This document shows, piece after piece, positions 45,408 to 55,060 of a stretch of 64,000 bases of DNA (position 1 is the first letter of the stretch; each line of letters begins with the position of its first letter). Made by a program: the position numbers and the translations under genes. A model generated the notes under the pieces. That model saw only the letters and a program-made list of their open reading frames with translations. It searched no databases and was not told the origin of the DNA. The stretch comes from Treponema sp. OMZ 790 (GTDB lineage: Bacteria > Spirochaetota > Spirochaetia > Treponematales > Treponemataceae), in assembly GCF_024181285.1 (NCBI RefSeq), contig NZ_CP051201.1:2604001-2668000 (forward strand), written 5' to 3'.

Positions 45408-47237
45408 ATGCAGGAAAATCAAGAACAAAGAAAGGGCCCGAGTTTTTTTAGAGCGCTTTTTAGAGGAATAAATATTTTACGTCTGATAATAATAAACATC
45501 ATTTTCTTCTTTTTCTTTTTTAGTTTTTTAGGAGTTATGGGAACAATCCCTTCTAATGCAAAAACCATTACCCGTGTGCCGAGCGAGGCCGTATTATGCA
45601 TAAACCCTTCCGGTATTCTTACAGAAAAGGAAGCGGATATTTTTTCTGCCGGTATTCCCGGAATCGGTAAAAAATCAGTCATACTCGTTTCAGACCTTGT
45701 AAAGGCCATAAAAAACGCTGCATTTGATAGGCGCATAACAAGCCTTTACTTGGACTTTTCAGAGCTGGCAGGTCTTTCATCAGGACATTTAAGCGAGTTG
45801 GGAAAAGCTTTAGAAACTTTTAAAAACTCCGGTAAAAAGATATACGCCTATGCCGTAACCTATTCCATTCCGTCTTATTTTTTGGCATCCTATGCCGACC
45901 GCATCGGAATTGACCCCTTAGGAGAAATCTCCTTTGCAGGCTTTGCTTCCCGCCCGGTATTTTTTAAAGGGTTGGAAGAAAAATTCGGCATTAAGTGGAA
46001 TGTAATACAGGCCGGGGCCTACAAGGGCATGGCCGAAACCTATTCCAGAGATGCTCTTTCTCAAAATGTAAGAACTAATCTAAAATCCATGTTCGATAAC
46101 TTGTGGGATAAATACACCTCGGATATCGCCTCCAACAGAAATATATCTCCCGAAAAAATCAAAACCTTTGCCGAAAAAAATAATTCAATTATAAAAAAAT
46201 ATAACGGCAATGGAGCAAAAGCGGCTTTAGAAGAAGGCTTTATTACGGACATAGCCTCAGTTGATGAATTTGCTGCAAACATAGGCTTTGCCGACAGTAA
46301 AACCTTTTCGGTAAATGTAAACACAATAGACTATAATTCGTATAATGCAAATTTTATGGAATTGCCTTCTCAAAATTCGATAGGAATTATTCATGTAAAC
46401 GGTGCAATTACTTCAGTAAGTACAGGTCCTATAGACGAGGCAGCTGTAAGCTACAAAATAGTCGATCTTTTTGATATGGCCCAAGATGACCCGACCGTAA
46501 AAGCCATTGTCTTGCGAGTCAATTCAGGCGGAGGAGAGGTATTTGCTTCCGAAGAAATCAGACGAGCTGTTGAAAGAGCCAAGGCCTCAGGAAAACCGGT
46601 TGTAGTTTCGATGGGTTCCGTTGCTGCCTCAGGCGCCTATTGGATTTCTTCTTCAGCCGATTATATTTTTGCAAGCCCCTACACAATTACGGGCTCAATC
46701 GGTGTATTGGCTACAGCCCCATCTTTTAAGGACGCCGTAAAAAAACACCTCGGCATAACAAGCGATTTGGTTTATTCCGGTCAAAAGCCTTCGTATTCCC
46801 TCTTAGAAGATCCATCGCCGGAAGAAAAAGAAGTGCGGCAGCTTGAAGTTATGCACATATATAAAACCTTTATCGAGACGGTAGCAAGAGGCAGAAGCCT
46901 TCCCGAAAACACCGTTGCAGAATTAGCCGGAGGACGAGTCTATTCGGGTGAGCAAGCCTTAAATTTAAAATTGGTAGATGCTCTCGGCTCCTTGGATGAA
47001 GCAGTAAAACATGCAGCAGAACTTGCAAACATAAAAGAGAAATATTCCGTAAAGGAAATAAAAAAGCCCCTGCCTTTTACTGAAGCCGTAATGAAAGGCA
47101 TTTTAGAAGATCTTAACGCTTCAACACTTTCGCAGATGAATTTTGCAGACATCAAGGCCTTCACGGAATTTTTAAATTTAAAATCAAAAAAAGGCATCTA
47201 TGTTTACAGTCCCGAATACCTCATTTGGGAAAACTAA
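45408..47237 (+). CDS. sppA: Signal peptide peptidase SppA, 67-kDa type
   Basis: 609 residues. One N-terminal membrane helix (about 22-45) anchors a tandem of two Clp-like domains. The catalytic lysine is K206 (QAGAYKGMAETYSRD) and the nucleophile S408 (GSVAASGAYWISS), near E. coli K209 and S409. It digests cleaved signal peptides in the membrane, which fits the lipoprotein-rich genome. Followed 36 nt later by ychF. Confidence 0.95.
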   Translation: MQENQEQRKGPSFFRALFRGINILRLIIINIIFFFFFFSFLGVMGTIPSNAKTITRVPSEAVLCINPSGILTEKEADIFSAGIPGIGKKSVILVSDLVKAIKNAAFDRRITSLYLDFSELAGLSSGHLSELGKALETFKNSGKKIYAYAVTYSIPSYFLASYADRIGIDPLGEISFAGFASRPVFFKGLEEKFGIKWNVIQAGAYKGMAETYSRDALSQNVRTNLKSMFDNLWDKYTSDIASNRNISPEKIKTFAEKNNSIIKKYNGNGAKAALEEGFITDIASVDEFAANIGFADSKTFSVNVNTIDYNSYNANFMELPSQNSIGIIHVNGAITSVSTGPIDEAAVSYKIVDLFDMAQDDPTVKAIVLRVNSGGGEVFASEEIRRAVERAKASGKPVVVSMGSVAASGAYWISSSADYIFASPYTITGSIGVLATAPSFKDAVKKHLGITSDLVYSGQKPSYSLLEDPSPEEKEVRQLEVMHIYKTFIETVARGRSLPENTVAELAGGRVYSGEQALNLKLVDALGSLDEAVKHAAELANIKEKYSVKEIKKPLPFTEAVMKGILEDLNASTLSQMNFADIKAFTEFLNLKSKKGIYVYSPEYLIWEN

Positions 47238-47273
47238 GTCTGTAATAATAAAGAATTTTTTCGGAGGAAAGAT

Positions 47274-48380
47274 ATGGCTATAAATTGCGGAATTGTCGGA
47301 CTACCCAACGTAGGAAAATCTACTATATTCTCGGCTCTTACAAGTGCACCTGCTGAAGTTGCAAATTATCCGTTTTGTACAATAAACCCCAATGTGGGAA
47401 TTGTAAGTTTACCCGATGCCCGTTTAAAAAAATTGGCAGAACATTTTAACCCTAAAAAAGTAATTCCTGCAACCGTAGAATTTGTGGATATTGCAGGTCT
47501 CGTAAAGGGAGCCTCAAAAGGAGAAGGTTTAGGCAACCAGTTTTTATCTCACATAAGAGAGGTCGGAGTTATCGCCCACGTTGTACGCTGTTTTGATAAT
47601 GACGACATCGAACACGTTGCAGGAAAGGTAGACCCCGCTTCCGATATCGAAACCATAAATATCGAGCTTGCTCTTGCCGACCTTGCAAGTTTGGATAAAA
47701 GAGCTGAGCGGGCCGAAAGAGCAAGCCGTATGGGCAAGGAAGCCCAAAAAGAAGCTGCTGTCGTAATGCGGGCTATCGAAAAAATCCGCCCCCTCTTGCA
47801 GGAAGGAAAAGGAGCCCGTCTTGCCAGCCTAAGCGATGAAGAAAAAGCTGCAATCTATGATACTCACCTAATTACGATGAAGCCCCAAATGTACGTCTGT
47901 AATATAGATGAAACTGAGGCATGCAAAGATAACCCTTATGTAACTGCCGTCAAAAAAATTGCAGAATCCGAGGGAGCCGATACCGTTGTAATTTGTGGAA
48001 AATTCGAAGCCGAATTAGCCGATTTGGAAAGTGAAGAAGAACGATTAAGCTTTTTGGAAGAAGCAGGTTTAGAAGAATCGGGACTTTCACAGCTTGCAAG
48101 AGCTGCCTATCATTTGATAGGGCTTAGAACCTTCTTTACAGCTGGAGAAGACGAATGCCGCGCATGGACAATTCATGCAGGCGATACAGCTCCAAAGGCT
48201 GCCGGAGTTATCCATACCGACTTTGAAAAAGGATTTATAAAAGCAGAAGTATATAGTTTTGAAGACTTCGTAAAATACGGCAGTGAACAAAAGATAAAAG
48301 AAGCAGGACGTTACCGCCAAGAAGGAAAGGCTTATGTAGTCAACGACGGAGATATTATGTTCTTCAAATTCAATGTTTAA
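47274..48380 (+). CDS. ychF: Redox-regulated ATPase YchF (Obg-like)
   Basis: 368 residues. P-loop GLPNVGKSTIFSAL, G2/G3 region FVDIAGLVKGASKGEGLGNQFLSHI (in pieces), and MKPQMYVCNIDE, where NKxD has the YchF change that favours ATP. The C-terminal TGS domain (LRTFFTAGEDECRAWTIHAG; GRYRQEGKAYVVNDGDIMFFKFNV, in pieces) completes it. The family binds ribosomes and modulates stress responses. Confidence 0.96.
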   Translation: MAINCGIVGLPNVGKSTIFSALTSAPAEVANYPFCTINPNVGIVSLPDARLKKLAEHFNPKKVIPATVEFVDIAGLVKGASKGEGLGNQFLSHIREVGVIAHVVRCFDNDDIEHVAGKVDPASDIETINIELALADLASLDKRAERAERASRMGKEAQKEAAVVMRAIEKIRPLLQEGKGARLASLSDEEKAAIYDTHLITMKPQMYVCNIDETEACKDNPYVTAVKKIAESEGADTVVICGKFEAELADLESEEERLSFLEEAGLEESGLSQLARAAYHLIGLRTFFTAGEDECRAWTIHAGDTAPKAAGVIHTDFEKGFIKAEVYSFEDFVKYGSEQKIKEAGRYRQEGKAYVVNDGDIMFFKFNV

Positions 48381-48448
48381 TTTTCGGCAGGCAGATTATT
48401 TTTAACTTAAAATTATATAAAAAAAACAATAAATTTTTATAAAAATAC

Positions 48449-48477
48449 TTGACATTTTTATATATTTCAAGTATACT
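48449..48477 (+). promoter_or_regulatory. Strong sigma-70 promoter ahead of non-coding transcript
   Basis: TTGACA (48449-48454), exactly 17 nt, TATACT (48472-48477). No gene follows on this strand; the next signal is a terminator. Confidence 0.75.
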
Positions 48478-48483
48478 CAGGCC

Positions 48484-48556
48484 ACACACAAACGATACAC
48501 ACTGTTTTTCACTAGACTCACTCATTATCCTCCTTTTGAGTGGGTCTTCTTTTTTA
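48484..48556 (+). ncRNA. Candidate small RNA with anti-Shine-Dalgarno loop
   Basis: Between the promoter at 48449-48477 and an intrinsic terminator lies a transcript of about 73 nt without an open frame. The terminator stem pairs AGACTCACTC (48514-48523) with GAGTGGGTCT (48538-48547), one G-T pair, then T-rich to 48556. Its 14-nt loop (48524-48537) contains CCTCC (48529-48533), the complement of a GGAGG ribosome site. The 5' part has a C/A-rich unpaired stretch (CCACACACAAAC). Confidence 0.6.
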
Positions 48557-48597
48557 TACCTTCATCATCTTTTTTTCAATCCAAACGTAATTTTTGC

Positions 48598-50154
48598 TTA
48601 ATTTGAAGCTAGATCAAATACCGCATCCAAATCAAATTTGTCCGTCTTTATTTGAGAAAGTAAAATATTTTGGTCCAATTTTGCTTCAAAGGGAGAATTC
48701 TTAAAAAACTTAAAAAACAGTGAGTTATGATTTTTTGTGTCTTGGTCTATTTCTACAAAGAGCTTGTAGGTTCCGGTTATGTTCCGTTTTGCAAAAATAT
48801 ACAGCCGCTCTCCGTTTTTTTGCCCTGTTGCCGCAGCCTTTGATTCCGCTGCAAGAAAAAAACTTTTATCGGGGGTTACATAGGATACGGCAAAGGATCC
48901 GAATTCTCCCAACATATTTTTTCCGTTAAAATTAAAGGTTCTTATCAAAAGACCTTCTTTGTTTTTGCCGCTTCCTGTCTGTACCGGAAATTTTTGTACA
49001 TCATTTTTTGAAAGTTCTTCTATAATTTTATTTAGAACATCGAAGCCCTGATCGTCATTTTCGATGAGGGTACTCATAAGCCTTTTTGCAAAGGCGCCGT
49101 CTTGGCTTGAGTTTAACCGCTCTATCATTTCGGCCGGACTTAATCTTTTTTTTGTCAAGACTTTTTCATTTTTGGGCTGATTATCTATTTTAAAAAATTC
49201 AGGGGCTGACGGAGCTTGAGGAATTGCAGGGCTTACAGTGTTCGGCTTAGGTATGGCCGGTATTTCCGGGATCGGCGGCACAGACGGAATGGGAATCGGA
49301 TTTGAGTTTTGAGCAATTATAGGCAGAGATGTAAATATCGAAAAAATCACAGCGATTATAAAAGGGCTTATCGGCATATTTGCAAGCCGGCTTTCAACAG
49401 TTTCAAGCCGAGCTTGAAGGCTCAAGATAGTTTTTTCCAGCCGCCGTTTTTCTTTTTCTAGGGTTCGGCGAGGATCTTCTTCTTTTTTTGCCGAAATTTT
49501 ACCCCGTACAGTTGCAGGACTGGTCTTATTTAAGAACATTTCCTCAGCCTCGGCTCTTTTTTCAGGATTACCTATATTGGCAACAAGCTTCATAGCCTCA
49601 TAGCCTATTTCCGGATTTACATTATAAGCACTTATTTTTTCGAGAGCAGTCGCAGAGGCTCTAGGAAGACAAAGAACCCTGTCAACATAATCCTCGTATC
49701 TTACTCCCGCTTTTTTACAAAGCGGACGGGCCTTTCCAAGCAGGCGGCCGAGTTCTTTCATAAGGCGGCCGTCTTCTACCATTATGACCTGCCGAATCTC
49801 ATCGGTTAATTCCAAAAGTTCCGGCGACTCTTCAAGCGTAATCTTATAAAAACCCTTCTTTTCGGCTTCAGCTAGAAGGTTGTGAAAAAGAGTCCAAAAC
49901 TTAGGGCTGTGCACCCGTGTCGAATAAAACCCGCCCTCTTTTTCGCACTGCTTGTGGTGGGTATATTCATGCACCGCCGTGTAAATAAGTTCATTATCGT
50001 TTGCAAAATTCTTATTGTGAAGAATAATTTCGTGCGTGTCCGGCTTATAAAGCCCGTTTACTTTTTTACTGCTCTTGCCCGTAAAAACCACCGAAAACTC
50101 AAGCTCGGTATCCGCCGTCTCAAGTAAAATTTCTTTAACCCTATCCTGATTCAT
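48598..50154 (-). CDS. HExxH metallopeptidase-like protein with transmembrane and Pro-rich segments
   Basis: 518 residues. The N-terminal part has AVHEYTHHKQCEKEG, a HExxH zinc motif in a SprT/YgjP-like setting. A helical region follows (residues 130-215). A coiled coil comes next (about 218-258, EDPRRTLEKEKRRLEKT and LQARLETVESRLANM). One membrane helix (about 262-280), a Pro-rich linker (residues 283-315, IPIPSVPPIPEIPAIPKP) and a beta-rich C-terminal domain complete it. Intracellular protease head, envelope-facing tail is the likely topology. I do not recognise the combination. Confidence 0.65.
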   Translation of the reverse strand: MNQDRVKEILLETADTELEFSVVFTGKSSKKVNGLYKPDTHEIILHNKNFANDNELIYTAVHEYTHHKQCEKEGGFYSTRVHSPKFWTLFHNLLAEAEKKGFYKITLEESPELLELTDEIRQVIMVEDGRLMKELGRLLGKARPLCKKAGVRYEDYVDRVLCLPRASATALEKISAYNVNPEIGYEAMKLVANIGNPEKRAEAEEMFLNKTSPATVRGKISAKKEEDPRRTLEKEKRRLEKTILSLQARLETVESRLANMPISPFIIAVIFSIFTSLPIIAQNSNPIPIPSVPPIPEIPAIPKPNTVSPAIPQAPSAPEFFKIDNQPKNEKVLTKKRLSPAEMIERLNSSQDGAFAKRLMSTLIENDDQGFDVLNKIIEELSKNDVQKFPVQTGSGKNKEGLLIRTFNFNGKNMLGEFGSFAVSYVTPDKSFFLAAESKAAATGQKNGERLYIFAKRNITGTYKLFVEIDQDTKNHNSLFFKFFKNSPFEAKLDQNILLSQIKTDKFDLDAVFDLASN

Positions 50155-50292
50155 AGCTTCATTATATACTATTTAAGGTAAATTTTCAAAGTGATAAAGG
50201 AACAATAAGATAATATGGTAGTTAGTACATAGGTTTAAATACCATATTTTAAGCGCCTTTTTATTGGAATGTATAAAGAAATCCGATTTTTT

Positions 50293-50452
50293 TCATTCTT
50301 TCAAAACACTTTCTATCAATTCACAGGCATTCGTCAGCTTTAGTTTCCAAATTTTAGCATCATTCATTATTTCTTCATAAAAGTCCTCTAGAATCTTTAC
50401 TTGAAACCACTAAATAACAGGCTCGTCCATTCTTTGTAAGAAAAACAGAGGC
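50293..50452 (-). pseudogene. Remnant of Phd/YefM-type antitoxin
   Basis: On the minus strand one frame reads SVFLTKNGRACYLVVSSKDSR, the Phd/YefM (prevent-host-death) beta-hairpin pattern, and then breaks. The next frame continues EDFYEEIMNDAKIWKLKL and ends TNACELIESVLKE with a stop at 50293. A one-base shift near 50390 would join them. No start codon is kept at the upstream end, and no toxin gene is beside it. The rest of 50155-50471 shows nothing else. Confidence 0.55.
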
Positions 50453-50471
50453 ATAAATATAAAAGTCAAAT

Positions 50472-50498
50472 TAAATAAATATAATAAAAAGCCGATTA
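50472..50498 (+). promoter_or_regulatory. Sigma-28 (FliA) motility promoter of the chemoreceptor gene
   Basis: TAAA (50472-50475), exactly 15 nt, GCCGATTA (50491-50498) against the consensus TAAA-N15-GCCGATAA. The gene starts 45 nt downstream with AAGGAG before the ATG. This ties the receptor to the flagellar regulon. Confidence 0.75.
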
Positions 50499-50542
50499 TT
50501 TATAAGTAGGATTAAAGTATTCTGTTTTAAAAGGAGAACATT

Positions 50543-53035
50543 ATGAAAAAACGATTTTCTATCCGTAATAAACTAATCGTTATTTTCGGACTGTTAGTAA
50601 GTATCGCACTCTTTATTTTTGGAATGTTAGCGGTAAATATTGCCGAAAAAGCTGTAAAAGAAACAGCCGAAAAACACTTGATTGATAAGGCAAAGGATAC
50701 GGCTGAAATTATAGACGGCAGATTAAATGCCTTTTTCCAATTTTTGGAAGGTATTGCGAAATCTCCGGTTTTAACTGATCCGGAAGTACCATATGCTCAA
50801 AAAATGCAATATTTAGAGAAACAAAGCGCACTCAATAAGTCTATTTTGGAGTTGAATATAGCCGATTTACAGGGTAACCGCTACACCAACAGCGGTAGAA
50901 AGATATTTGTAGGAGATCTTGCATGGTTCAAGACATCATCTACAGGTAAAAGATTTGCTTCAGAGCCCATAATATCCAGAACTGACGGCTCCCTGATAAG
51001 TGCATTTGCAGTTCCCGTATACAATGATAACCAAAAAATCGTAGGCGTTCTTGCAGCTGCAGTAGATGGATTAAAACTGTCAAATGACATAAAAGATATA
51101 ACTGTAGGAAAAACAGGCGGATGCTATATCATCGGATTAAAGGGAATAACTATTGCCGATAAAGATACGGAAATAGTTTCAAAACTCGAATCCAGTCTGG
51201 ATAAGGCAAAAAAAGATCCCGCCTTTGAAAGCATTGCAGCATTAGAAACAAAGGCTCTATCCGAAAAAGAACCTTCCATAGGCTCTTTTTATTGGGAAGG
51301 CGACCTTGAAATAGCTTCTTTTGCTCATATCAAAGAAACAGGTTGGACTGTAATTATTTCGGCACCAATAGAAGAATTTATGGGAACAATCGACACATTA
51401 AAAAATTATCTTTATATAGTGGGTCTCATTATTTTAATAGGTTCTTTCGTTATAATCTTCATTGTTGCTCTACGCATTGTAAAACCGATTAATGGTGCCG
51501 TTTTAGCTTTAAAAGACATTGCACAAGGAGGAGGAGACTTAACGGTACGGCTTCCTCTCAGAGGAAATGATGAAATTACAGACCTATCCAACTATTTTAA
51601 CCGTACAATAAAAAAAATAGAAGAATCCATACAAACAGTAGGTTTAAATACTTCCACAATGGAAAACATAGCCTCTGAACTTGCAAGCAATATGAATGAA
51701 ACCACAAGTTCCGTACAACAAATAGGAGCTAATATTGAAGGAGTAAAACAGCAAGCAATGACACAAGCTGCAAGTGTAACTGAAACAGCTGCAACAGTAG
51801 AAGAAATAATTCGAACAATAAAACAACTTAACGGAAGTATTGAAAGTCAGGCTGCAAGCGTTGCCGAATCGTCTTCGGCCATTGAAGAAATGGTAGCAAA
51901 CATAAGCTCCATAACAAACACTCTTGGAAAAACCGATAATGTTATTAAAACTCTTGCAGAGGCCACTGCGGATGGTAAAGAAACCGTTACAAATGCAAAC
52001 ACGGTAACACAAAAAATATCTGAAGAATCAGGCGGTTTGTTAGAAGCTTCAACAGTTATTCAGCACATTGCAAGTCAGACAAACCTTTTGGCTATGAATG
52101 CAGCCATTGAAGCAGCCCATGCAGGAGAAGCAGGAAAAGGGTTTGCCGTCGTTGCCGACGAAATAAGAAAACTTGCAGAAGAATCGAGTTCTCAAGGAAA
52201 AACAATTACCTCAACCTTAAAAAATTTATCAGGCGAAATTGAAGTATTATCGGATTCTGCAAAAACTGCTGAGTCAAAGTTTAATGCTATCTTCAATCTA
52301 TCCGAACAAGTAAAGCAAATGAGTACAACTTTGATGAATGCAATGCAGGAACAACAGCATGGAAGTCAAGAAGTGCTGACGGCAATCAAAGATATAAACA
52401 GAATTACCGCCGAAGTTCAATCCGGTTCGGAAGAAATGCTTAAGGGAGGGGAAGGGGTCGCAGAAGAAATGAACAAACTTGACGGACTAACTCATGTCAT
52501 AACAGACAGTATGAATGAGATGGCAAAGGGAGCTTCCCATATAGGAAATGCAATGGAAGAAGTTGCAGTAATAACCCAAAAGAATAAGCAAAGCATCGAT
52601 AATCTTGTTAAAGAAGTAAGCAAATTCAAAATAAGTGGAGAAATGAATCTTCTAAAAAATAAAAAAGAGGATACAAGCATTAATCTTATCAATGCCGTTA
52701 AGATACATGTAGACTGGAAAGTTAAGCTTAGGGCCGCAATCTCAACAAAAGAAAAACTTGATATCGAAACCATTTCGAAAGATTCGGAATGCGAATTCGG
52801 CAAATGGCTTCATGGCGAGGCAAGAACAAAATACGGTCACCTGTATTCATATAAAGAATGTCTGGCGAAGCATGCAATCTTTCATGCGGAAGCAGGTAAA
52901 GTTGCCTTTGCAATCAATAACGGACGCTTTAATGAAGCAGAATCCATGTTAAGCGCAGAAAGTTCATTCAGCACTGCTTCAAACGAAATCGCCGCTGCCG
53001 TAACCGCCCTAAAAAATGAAACGGGCTTGCGCTAA
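50543..53035 (+). CDS. Methyl-accepting chemotaxis protein with dCache and C-terminal CZB domain
   Basis: 830 residues. Membrane helix 1 (about 12-33), dCache periplasmic domain (to about residue 285), helix 2 (about 292-315), HAMP (to about 370). The signalling coil has the tip EEAS-free form [20 protein letters not shown] (given as [17 protein letters not shown]) and [20 protein letters not shown]. Residues about 712-830 form a CZB zinc-binding domain with its His/Cys set: [18 protein letters not shown] and [13 protein letters not shown] domains sense zinc or oxidants such as hypochlorite. It has its own sigma-28 promoter and a terminator after the stop. Confidence 0.93.
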   Translation: MKKRFSIRNKLIVIFGLLVSIALFIFGMLAVNIAEKAVKETAEKHLIDKAKDTAEIIDGRLNAFFQFLEGIAKSPVLTDPEVPYAQKMQYLEKQSALNKSILELNIADLQGNRYTNSGRKIFVGDLAWFKTSSTGKRFASEPIISRTDGSLISAFAVPVYNDNQKIVGVLAAAVDGLKLSNDIKDITVGKTGGCYIIGLKGITIADKDTEIVSKLESSLDKAKKDPAFESIAALETKALSEKEPSIGSFYWEGDLEIASFAHIKETGWTVIISAPIEEFMGTIDTLKNYLYIVGLIILIGSFVIIFIVALRIVKPINGAVLALKDIAQGGGDLTVRLPLRGNDEITDLSNYFNRTIKKIEESIQTVGLNTSTMENIASELASNMNETTSSVQQIGANIEGVKQQAMTQAASVTETAATVEEIIRTIKQLNGSIESQAASVAESSSAIEEMVANISSITNTLGKTDNVIKTLAEATADGKETVTNANTVTQKISEESGGLLEASTVIQHIASQTNLLAMNAAIEAAHAGEAGKGFAVVADEIRKLAEESSSQGKTITSTLKNLSGEIEVLSDSAKTAESKFNAIFNLSEQVKQMSTTLMNAMQEQQHGSQEVLTAIKDINRITAEVQSGSEEMLKGGEGVAEEMNKLDGLTHVITDSMNEMAKGASHIGNAMEEVAVITQKNKQSIDNLVKEVSKFKISGEMNLLKNKKEDTSINLINAVKIHVDWKVKLRAAISTKEKLDIETISKDSECEFGKWLHGEARTKYGHLYSYKECLAKHAIFHAEAGKVAFAINNGRFNEAESMLSAESSFSTASNEIAAAVTALKNETGLR

Positions 53036-53045
53036 AGCGTCTGAT

Positions 53046-53081
53046 AAAAAAAGGCTCCCCAAATCGGCGGAGCCTTTTTTT
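53046..53081 (+). terminator. Intrinsic terminator after the chemoreceptor gene
   Basis: Perfect 13-bp stem (AAAAAAAGGCTCC at 53046-53058, GGAGCCTTTTTTT at 53069-53081) with a 10-nt loop, starting 11 nt after the stop. The A/T arms make it work in both directions. Confidence 0.9.
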
Positions 53082-53099
53082 CATTTCTATTGAAGGATC

Positions 53100-53880
53100 G
53101 GTGTCAATATCGCCGGTCTCAAACTGCGGCGGACAACCTGTCAAGCCGGACATAATCCCCAAAAACACATTATTCATTGAATGTCCCGAAACGAAAACTT
53201 TCATACCGCCGGTAATGTATACGAGTGCGCTCAAAAGCAGGGCAAAGCCAAAAAGTTCGATAAAATCCCGTATATTTACAGTATAGTGAATAAGCGAAAA
53301 CGCACCGATAACAGCACCATCGGCAGCGGCTATGCCGTTTTTTTGTTTTTAAACGGAGGGGCGGCAACCTGCAAGCCCCAACCGCGGAACGGCATTTCTT
53401 CCCCCGCGGACTGTAAAGGTGTTAAAAACCGGGTGATAAAGCCGACAAAAAGCGTTGACCGCGAAAAAACAAAGTCAGGTATGCCGTCTAACAGCGTTTG
53501 CCCGGCTATAAAACGGCAGCTACGGAAAACATGTACCGCAAGACGGCCGGAAAACCCGCGGCAGGCGGAATCTGCCGTGTACCGTCATCAAGCTGCCCGC
53601 CTTTGCCTTAAAGACTGTTTTATCGGTAAGGATTCCTGCAGGAAAAGCAAAAACAATATAATATCCCGTCAAGTTTTCCGAAAAAAGCGAATATTCGGCA
53701 TCTTCGCCAAATCAACATACCCCGGCGCAGAGCGTAGCCGAGAAACGGCGGGTATTAAACCCTCTGCACGAATAAAAAAGTCTTGACCGGTTAAGTTTGC
53801 CTATCGGGGTTAAAACCGCCGCAAGCACCAAGAGGAAAACCGCATACACCGGAAAATACAGCTCTGCGGCACGGAGTATT
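53100..53880 (-). pseudogene. Decayed CPBP-family intramembrane metalloprotease
   Basis: Read on the minus strand, one protein is spread over several frames. A membrane segment LYFPVYAVFLLVLAAVL lies near 53850. Next is LTPLQSAGEEMPFRGWGLQ (about 53395), the EExxxR metal site of CAAX/CPBP proteases. ITGGMKVFVSGHSMNNVFLG (about 53180), their HxxxN-type motif, comes last. Stops and shifts separate the pieces (TGA near 53670, TAG in 53510-53530 and 53330). The 201-codon plus-strand frame over it has no protein character. Confidence 0.7.
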
Positions 53881-53905
53881 CCCCTTTTTTAAACAGCCTT
53901 GTCTA

Positions 53906-53929
53906 AGGTAAAACGTTACCGTTTTACCT
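53906..53929 (-). other. Hairpin with GTAA tetraloop overlapping the end of the SUMF1 lipoprotein gene
   Basis: A 10-bp perfect stem (AGGTAAAACG at 53906-53915 on the plus strand) with loop TTAC, or GTAA on the coding strand, which is a GNRA loop. It overlaps the stop codon (53930-53928). No T-run follows, so it is not a standard terminator. Confidence 0.6.
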
Positions 53930-54911
53930 ATCTTTTGCGGGCAATACGCAGTCCTAACGAATGGTCGCTTGCTGACGGAAATAAATTTGTACTGCCTGAA
54001 ATCCGTGCCGCTACTTGACAGGAAGTAACATTAATACCTCCCGGAGAAGCATTTTCAAGGTAAGAGCCTCCTCTGTGGCTTCGATTATTCAAAGAAGCAT
54101 CCGAAGGGCCTTGCGGGTCGCTGCCCAAATCTCCGCCGGTTATAGCTTTATACTTATCCCAGCACCATTCCGAAACATTACCCGACATGTCGTAAAGCCC
54201 GTAGCCGTTCGGTTTTTTTTGCTTTACAGGATGCGTTTCGTTATGGCCGTTTGCTTTATACCATGCATATTCACCGAGCGTTGCTTCCGTATCGGTACCC
54301 GCCCACTTATGCGAGGTGCCGCCGAGAGCTGCCCATTCCCATTCAGCCTCGGTCGGTAGACGAAAGCCTTTTTTACCCGCGTCCATACGTACCTTTTTAG
54401 AGGCTTTTGCATCCGTCTTTGTGTATACGGTATTAGTGTCTTCGGTATAATATACGCAGTCGTTTTCGGTAAAACCTGCCAGCTTGGTAAGTTCATTACA
54501 AAATACGGCACAATCATACCATGTCATTTTTTCCGCAGGATGTTTTTCCGCACCCGGAAGGCTTTTAAAATGACTGGGATTCTTACTCATTACCGCTTTC
54601 CACAGCTCCTGCGTTACCTCTGTTTCCGAAATATAATAGTCGGAAAGATTTACCGTGTGAGGCTTATTATCCTGCTCCGAAGCAGCTCCGAGATTACCTC
54701 CGGTTACAGAGGCAACGGGTTTCATCATAAAACGCACGCCCTTTACCGTATATTCCGTATCTTGAAACGGGGCTTGGCTATGCCCCCCCCCGCCGGAAGC
54801 GGCAGGGTTATCGGCACTTACACGGCAGCCGCTTATTATAAGCACCGCTGCAAAAAGCACGGCAAAAATACCCGCCGCCTTTTTATTACAGTTCAATTTA
54901 CACTTATTCAT
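53928..54911 (-). CDS. SUMF1/FGE-domain (C-type-lectin fold) lipoprotein
   Basis: 327 residues. Lipobox LIISGC with C29. A Gly/Ser linker (residues 35-50) precedes a formylglycine-generating-enzyme-type domain: YYISETEVTQELWKAVM, GFRLPTEAEWEWAAL, NGYGLYDMSGNVSEWCWD, HRGGSYLENAS and LGLRIARK. Catalytic activity is doubtful: such bacterial lipoproteins mostly use the fold for binding. The C-terminal RGGS...GLR segment is the region varied in treponemal diversity-generating retroelement targets, and a hairpin follows the stop. The leader AAGGAGATTTTTAAATG resembles those of its neighbours. Confidence 0.85.
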   Translation of the reverse strand: MNKCKLNCNKKAAGIFAVLFAAVLIISGCRVSADNPAASGGGGHSQAPFQDTEYTVKGVRFMMKPVASVTGGNLGAASEQDNKPHTVNLSDYYISETEVTQELWKAVMSKNPSHFKSLPGAEKHPAEKMTWYDCAVFCNELTKLAGFTENDCVYYTEDTNTVYTKTDAKASKKVRMDAGKKGFRLPTEAEWEWAALGGTSHKWAGTDTEATLGEYAWYKANGHNETHPVKQKKPNGYGLYDMSGNVSEWCWDKYKAITGGDLGSDPQGPSDASLNNRSHRGGSYLENASPGGINVTSCQVAARISGSTNLFPSASDHSLGLRIARKR

Positions 54912-55060
54912 TTAAAAATCTCCTTAAAAACAGGGAATCTTCTAAACAGCCGGTTAGTAAATACGTTTTAGCAAATACTACAAATCATTTGCTCACAGAC
55001 AAGCCGATAGATTTGATGTTTTAGAAATTCCCTCTATAAAATATATAACTATTGCACATC

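Noticed and set aside
53181..53786. 201-codon plus-strand open frame
   Set aside because: It has no ribosome site, the composition is unlike neighbouring proteins, and the other strand carries recognisable CPBP protease pieces in broken frames.
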